A stretch of DNA of 14,971 nt from Podila epigama (taxonomy: Eukaryota > Mortierellomycota > Mortierellomycetes > Mortierellales > Mortierellaceae): positions 11,189-26,159 of the forward strand of contig JAAAVE010000216.1 in NCBI GenBank assembly GCA_015679605.1. Direction: 5' to 3'. The position numbers and the translations under genes were made by a program. The notes beneath the pieces were generated by a model. The model did not search any database, was not told the DNA's origin, and worked only from the letters and a program-made list of their open reading frames with translations. Of this stretch, positions 8,463 to 14,971 are shown piece by piece (position 1 is the stretch's first letter; each line of letters opens with the position of its first letter).

Positions 8463-11040
8463 GAAGAACAGTTTCTTCTAGGACTCCAAACGCGCCAAAC
8501 ATCCGGACTTTACGATCTCTCCAACAAGGTGGCATACGCATCATCCTCATCATCCATTCAAATTTTTCTTCTGCGTCCATGTTGGCCACATCGGCATCAT
8601 TGTACGCATCATCATAGTCACCGTCATCTTCTTCTTCAATCGGATGGCCATGGTCACGCATTGGATCATAGGCACCACCCTCCAAGTAACGCCGCTGTTG
8701 CTGTTGCTGATGCTGGTGCTGATGCTGGTGCTGCTGGTGTTCATGTTGATGATATTGTTCACCATGCGACATGACCACAGGCGTACAACAAGCCGAACCC
8801 AGCATCTGTTCATTACAATGGCGTTTCCGATCGATACGTGCCTGCTGCTGCGTGGCATGCCATAACTTCTCAGCTTTGCGATACTTGTCTACTGCCTTTC
8901 GAAATCGTACACCTCCAGCAGCTTTCCCTTCAACCCCTCGTTTAACAGACGACGTTGAGGCGCCAACGTTTCCTTGATGTGCAAAAAATGTTTCTTTACC
9001 CAAAGTGAACTCCATCGATGATGATGATGATGACGATGACGATGACGATGAAGTTGAAGAATCTTGCATCCAGGCATCACGCATCGTCAGAAACTCATCC
9101 CAATGCCTTTTCTGATTCTTGATGTGTAGGATGACCGTATCACGCCGAGCAAAGGCTTTGCCACATCCGACACACTCGGGCTTCCGAATATCTGGGTCCG
9201 ACCCTGGACTGTAGCCTTGGATGTTCGTTGTAGGAGGGAGACTGTTTGTGGTCGTGCCAGTGGGCTTGCTAGGACTGCTACTGTCCAATTGCATATCGCT
9301 ATGGGTGCTATCGATCAGGGAACTTGCATTCTCTTGTGACACCGTCAGTGAAGGCACACAATACGGTACCGTGTTCTGATATGCTTGAGGCGTCGTTGCC
9401 GCTGCCATCGCTCCCATTGACAATGGCATTGCTCCAACTCCAGACAATCGTGATTCATTCTTGGCATAGACATGAATCTTTTGGTGACGTCGTAATGTCG
9501 AGTTATTGGCGTACTTTTTATGGCAGACTGAGCAGGTCAATGACGAAGTCGTGGATGAGGATGAGGATGAGGACGAGGATAAGGAAGAAGAGGAAGAAGA
9601 AGAAGAAGATGATGATGAAGGTGTCAAGAACGTTGAAGGAGAGAATGAAGCAGAGATGTATGAGAGGTGTTGTAGAGGGGTCATTGTCGAGAGATTCCAA
9701 GGCAGCTGGTCGCTTTCTATTCCTCCTGCTCCTGCTCCTGGAGCTGTGGCTGTGGCTGTGGCTGAGCGTGCTTCAGTTTCTGCTCTTGGCTCTCCTCCAA
9801 TGGATGTGGCTGTTGTTGAGGTAATAGGAACACACATGCTCAAGCTATCGTCCTTTGATAGACTGGGCAATGGACTATGTGAGCCTGAAGAACCGTTCCT
9901 GCTCAAGATCGATGCCATGAACGACGATGTGGAGGAGGATGTGGATGTTGCTGAGGTGATTGAAGTTGACGGAGATGGTAACGGAGAAGACGAGGGTGGA
10001 GGTGGCAAGGTTGGCACAGGATGGAAGGGCGTTGGCGCAAGGAGATATGGAGAAGGTGAAAGCGAAGGTGTAGGTGACTCGGTAGTTGCAGAGAGTGCAA
10101 AGTTGCCATTCATACTGCTGCTACTATTATTACTGTTAATGTTGTTGTTGTTGATGTGTTTTGTCCAAGATGGATGGAGAGATGTCGCGAAAAATGGTCC
10201 TGAGGAACCATTGGTGTTTTGGACGACGCTATGTGCCAAGGAGGATGGAGGTTGCGAGGACAATAATGACGATGTCGATGATGCTGAAGGGTCTGGGGCA
10301 TGCGATGCTATCAAAAGGTTGCTGCTGCTGTTGCTGTTGCTACTGCTAGTGTAGTCGACGAGGGAAGGCACACTTGATGGAATTGCCGAGATGTTATGTC
10401 CTCGTGCGGATGTAGTGTGGGATATCACATGGTGGAATGAGGCAAGATCCGAGTCGTTGTGACCAGCGTTCTTGAGATCGACAGGACGCGTCAAGAAGAA
10501 ACCAGTGTTGTCGAGACCAAATGTTTCTACATTGGTATTATTGCTTGACGGGGCACGAACACTTTGAGTGTTGTGAGGAGGATGAGGAAGGTGGAGGCTT
10601 GATGGAGTCGTTATGGGGTGTATAGTATGCGTCGTGGTGGCACTTGATGCTGGAGTGGAATACATTTGGTCCATCCAACTGTCGCCGTGTGAGTCGATTC
10701 CACCACTATAGTTGACGATGTTGTTATTGATGCTGCTGCTGCTGTTGTTGTCGTTGTTGTTGTTGTTATTGGTCATGATGGTAGTGGTGCTGGTGTCGTT
10801 GTCCTTGACGGTGTCGCGTTGGTGGTATGTGTTCTGGGATGGATGGTAGTTTGTGTCTTGTGTGCACATCATGTCCGCAGGATGCGGTGGTGTAATTGCA
10901 GAGTCGTGACGCTGATGGTAGTATGGATGGTGGTTTTGGTGCTGTTGTTGCTGGTTAGGAGGGGGGTGGTGTAACGGTACCGAAGGATGTGGGAGAGAGA
11001 GATACATTGTGTTGAAATGTGGAGAATAGTGAGGTGCCAT
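8458..11040 (-). CDS. Ser/Asn/His-rich protein with two widely separated C2H2-type zinc fingers (860 aa)
   Basis: Probable nuclear transcription regulator, single exon. The start is the ATG at 11040 (MAPHYSPHF); the open frame above has no earlier ATG. A second in-frame ATG at Met12 has adenine at -3 and is possible. Order: His/Pro/Gln-rich N-terminus; Asn/Ser runs at about 95-115; long Ser/Thr/Pro-rich region; Ser tract at about 470-498; finger 1 C503-x2-C506-x12-H519-x3-H523; about 99 residues of linker; finger 2 C623-x2-C626-x12-H639-x6-H646 with CGKAFARRDTV; second Ser tract at about 662-676; Gln/His block at about 762-783; acidic stretch EEEDDGDYDD; Met-rich end and TAA at 8460-8458. Tandem fingers normally sit 5-10 residues apart, so this spacing is unusual. 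The C2H2 assignment is firm; the target is unknown. Confidence 0.87.
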   Translation of the reverse strand: MAPHYSPHFNTMYLSLPHPSVPLHHPPPNQQQQHQNHHPYYHQRHDSAITPPHPADMMCTQDTNYHPSQNTYHQRDTVKDNDTSTTTIMTNNNNNNDNNSSSSINNNIVNYSGGIDSHGDSWMDQMYSTPASSATTTHTIHPITTPSSLHLPHPPHNTQSVRAPSSNNTNVETFGLDNTGFFLTRPVDLKNAGHNDSDLASFHHVISHTTSARGHNISAIPSSVPSLVDYTSSSNSNSSSNLLIASHAPDPSASSTSSLLSSQPPSSLAHSVVQNTNGSSGPFFATSLHPSWTKHINNNNINSNNSSSSMNGNFALSATTESPTPSLSPSPYLLAPTPFHPVPTLPPPPSSSPLPSPSTSITSATSTSSSTSSFMASILSRNGSSGSHSPLPSLSKDDSLSMCVPITSTTATSIGGEPRAETEARSATATATAPGAGAGGIESDQLPWNLSTMTPLQHLSYISASFSPSTFLTPSSSSSSSSSSSSLSSSSSSSSSTTSSLTCSVCHKKYANNSTLRRHQKIHVYAKNESRLSGVGAMPLSMGAMAAATTPQAYQNTVPYCVPSLTVSQENASSLIDSTHSDMQLDSSSPSKPTGTTTNSLPPTTNIQGYSPGSDPDIRKPECVGCGKAFARRDTVILHIKNQKRHWDEFLTMRDAWMQDSSTSSSSSSSSSSSSMEFTLGKETFFAHQGNVGASTSSVKRGVEGKAAGGVRFRKAVDKYRKAEKLWHATQQQARIDRKRHCNEQMLGSACCTPVVMSHGEQYHQHEHQQHQHQHQHQQQQQRRYLEGGAYDPMRDHGHPIEEEDDGDYDDAYNDADVANMDAEEKFEWMMRMMRMPPCWRDRKVRMFGAFGVLEETVLQ

Positions 11041-11516
11041 CGAATCGTGTAAAAAGACGAAGGGGAATTTAACAAAAAGAAAATAAAAAAAAGGAAGATG
11101 AGAACTAAAAAAATGCACCACTTCTTATACACATGGTCCACGGGTACCACAATAAGATATATCATTATGAAACGAATGACTTTGTCTCCTCGTCGCGCGT
11201 CGTAAATTACATCACCACCACTATCGTCCCGTCCCACTTAAAAGGACATAGAGTAATAGAATGTGAGGCAATGCAAAGAAGAATGCGAGAAAAAATGAGT
11301 GAGCATCTTTTGACATTCCAGTTGACAAAAAAAAACATATAGGACAAAAAAAAAAAAGCCAGGCACTCCACCCTCGAAAACTTCTTTTATCCTATTTTTT
11401 TTTTGTATCTTTTCTTTCTCCATCTTTTGCTTCCATGTTTCTTTGTCTGCCTCATTGTCCAGTTGTCCCTGGTGACCATCTGTAGTTGAATACAAAAATG
11501 CACACAGCAAAAAAAA

Positions 11517-11528
11517 TATATATAAAAG
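11517..11528 (+). promoter_or_regulatory. TATATATAAAAG, TATA-box-like, plus orientation
   Basis: A strong TATA-like match on the plus strand within A/T-rich DNA. Every supported gene runs the other way, so it would serve only the possible plus-strand transcript that includes the candidate exon at 11937-12094. The TATATATA core reads the same on both strands, so it could also belong to the promoter of the Ser/Asn/His-rich gene about 480 bp away. Confidence 0.25.
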
Positions 11529-11936
11529 TGTGGTAAGTGTGGCTGACATACGGAGATAATCTATGAATGGACGTACCAAATACGGTAACTTTGGCGTCGA
11601 TTCACATTCCTCCGTCTTTGTTCCCTTTTTGCCTTCCATTCTTCATATATATTTTTTTCTTATTTTACACACTAGCTCGACATCAAACAAGACGAAAGAA
11701 AAAAAAAGAAAGAAAGAAAGCGATTCAATCAAGAGGTATAATGCGCCTTCTTCAATGCGTTCGAGACTATTGTTGAGCAACGGATGCTACCCTGGAATGA
11801 AGATTAATTTTATAGCCATCACCAGGAGACCCAGTTTTATGAACAAGATGCGCAATAGTGAAAAATAATAATAATAATAAAAAAACTCATCCTACTTCTC
11901 ATTGTTTCTTTGTTTTTACTTTTTGCTACAATGCAG

Positions 11937-12094
11937 GTGTAGTTCGCCTCTGTTGTCCGAAATGCTGGTGTTGTCGTAAAAAAAAAAAAAAAGAAAAAGA
12001 AAATGACGACTACAAAGACCTGCCTAATAAGGCAATTGTTGGCCACATGGAGGCAATAAACGCGAAACATGGCATTGAACGGCCTTTTGTTTAA
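11937..12094 (+). CDS. Possible terminal exon of a small Cys/Lys-rich plus-strand protein
   Basis: A pyrimidine-rich stretch ending TTGCTACAATGCAG (to 11936) looks like a 3' splice site. The following frame, VVRLCCPKCWCCRKKKKK, then acidic/basic residues, then NKAIVGHMEAINAKHGIERPFV, ends at TAA 12092-12094. The second half is not simple repeat and looks protein-like. A CCPKCWCC patch beside a Lys run would suit a palmitoylated membrane-adjacent tail. Against it: I could not find convincing upstream exons or a clear start, and the Lys run comes from a poly(A) tract. No family recognised. Confidence 0.2.
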
Positions 12095-12280
12095 TAATGT
12101 TCCTGCAGAGACATGGCATCCTGTTGTATCTCATCCATGGGGCATCATGCATGGTTCCTTGCATTGCATTAGCATGGATTATTATCATAGTTCTTCACAT
12201 CACATTGCATTACTTTAAACTACCACAAGCATCGCGTCAAAAAGCTATATTCGAATTCATTTATTTTTATTGTAATGTAA

Positions 12281-12420
12281 CCATGCAGGTCTTCAAAGGC
12301 TGGGGGCTAGAGGGGGGGTTTTTTTTTAAAACAAAACCATAAAGGTTTTCAAAGGTTGGAGGTTTTTTTTTAAAAACAAACCATATAGGTTTTAAAAGGT
12401 TGGGAGGGTTATTTTTTTCT
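12281..12420. repeat. Three degenerate tandem copies (56, 44 and 40 bp)
   Basis: Units start at 12281, 12337 and 12381, each beginning CCAT(A/G)(C/A/T)AGG, then TTTT/CTTC, AAAGG(T/C)T, a G-rich step, a T8-9 run and AAAACAAA (missing in the last). Copy 1 has an extra GGGGGCTAGAGG insertion. It lies about 390-530 bp past the stop of the PHD gene. A local tandem duplication; no function is evident. Confidence 0.75.
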
Positions 12421-12555
12421 TTCGCATGACATGAGGCATGTGCGGCAGAAAAAAAAAGAATAATGTTGTAACAAACCCCAAAGCGACCAGCTGAAGAGAA
12501 GATGTGCAAAGATATAACGCAATGAAAATATAGATCGCGAAGAGAGTGGTAGAAG

Positions 12556-12740
12556 AACAAATGCAAGAAAAAAAAGCAAAGAAAGGAAAAGCAAACAAAA
12601 AGGAAAGGAAAAGCAAAGAAAGGAAAATCAAAGAAGAAGGAAAGAAAAAGAAAATAAAGGAAAATCAAAGAAGAGGGAAAGAAAATGAAAGAAAATAAAG
12701 GAAAAGCAAAAAAGGAAAGAAAAAGAAAAGAAAGAAAAGG
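12556..12740. repeat. Homopurine tandem array, about 185 bp
   Basis: The plus strand is almost entirely A/G, built of GGAAAAGCAAAGAAA-like words. The right part resolves into units of 37, 41 and 34 bp starting at 12619, 12656 and 12697, each AAAGGAAAA(T/G)CAAA followed by GGAAAGAAAA. It sits 70-250 bp beyond the stop of the PHD gene, so its transcript would carry a long CU-rich tract if the 3' UTR reaches it. Long homopurine mirror-type DNA can form triplex structures. Confidence 0.8.
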
Positions 12741-12807
12741 CTATGCTACAAACTTTGAAGTGTTGAGAGTGGTGGAGTGTGGTGGATAAAATACACGTAT
12801 TCGCAAA

Positions 12808-14971
12808 TTAAAAAGAAAGGAAATCATCCAGTTGGAAATCCAAACCTTCGGTTGGTCCTTCAGTAATCGCTTCAGCAGTAGTGTTGTCTGAAATTCCAGT
12901 AATCGCTTCGGATAGCGTGTCTTCCTGCAGTGAGGAGCCATCCAGCATCAATGTCGGCGAAAGAGGAGCCTTGAAGATATTCGGTTCACCGGTTGTTGTC
13001 ATCTGCAGCTGGCTCTGCGACTGAGATCCGGGAAAGCTCAACTCGCTTTGAGTTTCAATCTCGCTCCAATCTTCATAGATCAGCACTTGAGGTGATCCAG
13101 ATCCCAATTCTGGTGCCATGCCACCGTCTAATTCAATGGTCTCGTCCGAGTCCATTCCACTGTCCTGCGGATCGCTCAACTCCTCCAAGAGGTCTTGCGC
13201 ATGTCGCTCCATTTGTGCTCGATACTGAACCAAGGTCAGTGTGTTTGGCGAAATGTCGTATTCGTCATCGCTATCGGAGTAGTCATCGTCATCATCACTA
13301 CTTTCAGAGTCAATGTCCATTCGGAACGGAACAAAGCCAGGGGCCGTCTTGCCTCTTGAACCTGAGGGTGGCGCCATGGGTCGGAGGCATGGTGGGCAGA
13401 AATACTCGTCCGGAATAGTATCTTGCGAGAGGCCAACGCACTCAATATGAAGCCAAGACTGACAATGATCACACTGCACAAAGTTTCCCTCGTCTTCTGT
13501 CGAGTCACAGACACAATTGATGGCTCCCTCTCCATCCTCGTACTCGTCTTCAGTGGAGGAGGAGGAGGCTCGACCACGTCGCATGTGCTTGCCTTTAAAT
13601 GTGGTGGCGGATTTGCGAGCCTTATTTCGCGTCTTTGGCTCATCTTCGCTATCATCGTCGTCATCAAACTCGTCGAGGACCTATTTTACGATTTATTTTT
13701 ATTTTTTTTTTGAACAGAGAAAGGAATTGCAATATATCGCGTTAGATGGATGGTGTGTTAAACATGCAATGGTGTACAAAAAAGAAACAAGATGCTAAGA
13801 GGGAGAGGGAAGGAGATGAAATGTTACCTTGCGTTTGCTCAAACAAACACGCTTGTGGCTGGCGAGCGTCCTCTGATTCTTGTATGTGCGGAGGCAGCTG
13901 GTGCACGTAACACGACCTTCTTTTGTAATGCCATCTGCAGTCTTGGACTTGTTCAAGACATATGACTGGCGATCGGAGCGTCCTGCGCTCGATTCCATTG
14001 ACTTTTCAATGGCCATAACAGCCTGTGACTTTGGTGCTTTTAATAGCTCACGGATATCGTTGCATGTTTGTGGGGAAATTTCAACATCTTGAAGGAACAG
14101 TTGAGTAGCAGTAATCAAGTTGTGGCGCTCAAGTCTGCGCTGCTCTGCCATTTGATCGGAGATCGAAGCATCACCTGCAAGGGTTGTGGAGACAACAGTG
14201 TCATCAGACCCTTCTCTGTCCTCCCGACAGTGAGAGCTTCTGGCGATCTGTTGAATCTTGTTCAGGCCCTGTACAAGATTATGTCGCAGAATTGCGCTGA
14301 TCCGGTCGATTTCGACGGATATATCCTGGGAGAGGTCTGACGCATATTGAACTGCGGATGTGAGCGCTGGATCAGTATCGTACTTGATGGAATGGATAGA
14401 GACATCCATGGCAGTACCGTCAAGGACCTCGTCAAGTTCCGCAGCGGGCTGGCTAGAAGCCGGCGGCGATGGGCCGTCAACGGGTGTAGGCAAAGATAAT
14501 TCGGCCATTGTGGGAGTCATGGGTGCATCGGGTTCAATCTTGATGATGTTCAGCTCGCTTTTATCGTTTGGAGTTACGGATGCATCGTCAGATGGAGTCT
14601 CTGCCTTAATTTTTCTTGCGGAAGGTGTTGCACGCCTGCCCTTTTTGTCCTTGCCCGTGTCAGGCGTCTTTGAGGTAGCACGGGTAGTGGCAGTCGTGGT
14701 AGTTGTGGCGGTCGTGGCTGTTGTAGTAGTTGTGGCAGTTGTGGCAGTTGTGGCAGTTGTGGAAGTTGTGGCAGTTGTGGAAGTCGTGACGGGAACGGCA
14801 CGTTTGCCCGCAATGATATTTTGGTAATCGGATGATACTTTTCGAATAGTTCGCTTTGGTCGGCCACTGGGCGTGGCATCTGGAGTCTCGCTGTCTCGTG
14901 AAGGAGTGGATCTGTTGGTAGGTGCAACGACAGCAGCGACCATGCTATTCAAATCGTCAGATGAGCGGTTC
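12808..14971 (-). CDS. PHD-finger / C2HC-finger regulator with acidic C-terminus, 5' end open at window edge
   Basis: Probable chromatin reader or transcription co-regulator. Exon 1 runs from the window edge to 13828 and exon 2 is 13680-12808; both junctions are phase 0. The frame is open past ATG 14943, so the true start may lie outside; from that ATG the product is 662 aa. Visible: GRPKRTIRK (27-35, AT-hook-like); Thr/Ala repeat at about 52-86; a helical, charged region at about 190-330; C2HC finger C347-x2-C350-x12-H363-x3-C367; Asp/Glu and Lys/Arg stretches after the junction; PHD C428, C430, C442, C445, H450, C453, C467, C470 (C4HC3 complete), with Trp448 where histone-H3K4me3-reading PHDs have their cage Trp; then DDDDDYSDSDDEYD and a final LDFQLDDFLSF (652-662). 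I do not recognise an orthologue. H3K4me3 reading is inferred. Confidence 0.85.
13681..13827 (-). other. Phase-0 intron (147 bp) of the PHD gene
   Basis: The donor is GTAACA after Lys-Arg-Lys (exon end 13828). A CTAAC branch-like site occurs at 13745-13741, and the acceptor is CGTAAAATAG ending at 13681. Read-through meets a TAG after 10 codons (13797-13795), which would give a product without the PHD finger. Joining restores a continuous frame in which residues between the C2HC finger and the PHD are typical acidic/basic linker. No RNA evidence is available. Confidence 0.8.
14690..14790. repeat. (GTTGTGGCA)-type microsatellite coding a Thr/Ala tract
   Basis: A plus-strand series of GTTGTGGCA/GTTGTGGAA units is read on the minus strand as ACT/ACA/GCC-rich codons giving TTATT and TTSTT repeats at about residues 52-86 of the PHD protein. 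Likely length-variable, low-complexity linker. Confidence 0.75.

Larger units (their letters stand above)
11041..12807. other. Intergenic region: 5' flank of the Ser/Asn/His-rich gene and 3' flank of the PHD gene
   Basis: It holds A-tracts, a TATA-like element on the plus strand, a possible plus-strand exon at 11937-12094, a CATG/GCAT-rich stretch at about 12110-12220, a three-copy degenerate repeat and a homopurine array. The promoter of the Ser/Asn/His-rich gene should occupy the part just above 11040. The longer open frames near 11133, 11563 and 12097 show no recognisable domain and cross homopolymers. Confidence 0.55.

Noticed and set aside
9506-10354. 282-codon plus-strand frame rich in Glu/Asp, Val and Leu
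   Set aside because: Complement of the Ser/Thr repeats of the Ser/Asn/His-rich gene; the opposite strand has real zinc fingers and a full-length frame.

Overview
The window looks like nuclear DNA of a filamentous fungus. The genes have few, short, phase-0 introns with GT...AG ends. Proteins carry long Gln, Ser, Asn, Thr/Ala and Glu/Asp runs next to compact zinc-finger modules. The intergenic DNA is full of poly(A/T), (GA)n and (GT)n tracts. The finger style (YTCPFPGC..., RLDSVKRHMEAKGKA, CGKAFARRD) reminds me of Mortierellomycota/Mucoromycota proteins; that placement is inference from memory, not a search. Nothing suggests bacteria, a virus, a transposon or an organelle.

Everything I can support as a gene is on the minus strand, in this transcription order. 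(1) 14971-12808: a two-exon regulator, open at its 5' end at the window edge, with a C2HC finger, a C4HC3 PHD finger and an acidic C-terminus. (2) 11040-8458: a single-exon Ser/Asn/His-rich protein with two C2H2-type fingers about 100 residues apart. (3) 6330-4660: a two-exon protein whose tandem C2H2 + C2HC fingers lie entirely in exon 2. I found this exon by hand translation beyond a 159-bp intron. (4) 3271-509: a single-exon polyQ protein ending in the same kind of C2H2 + C2HC pair. Four neighbouring head-to-tail genes are therefore all probable chromatin or transcription regulators, and no metabolic or structural partner is visible.

The intergenic stretches (3272-4659, 6331-8457, 11041-12807) hold no convincing gene. 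They contain microsatellites, long A-tracts, two notable inverted repeats (one in the intron of gene 3, one at 7812-7847 with tandem CCAAT elements in its loop), a short CTTCTAAC array, a three-copy degenerate repeat at 12281-12420 and a homopurine array at 12556-12740. A possible small plus-strand exon at 11937-12094 is listed at low confidence.

The most unusual points are the finger pair shared by genes 3 and 4, the intron of gene 3 whose only in-frame stop is its own 3' splice-site TAG, the near-perfect 26-bp palindrome inside that intron, and the C2HC + PHD + acidic-tail protein. I see no defence system, mobile element, RNA gene or CRISPR array.
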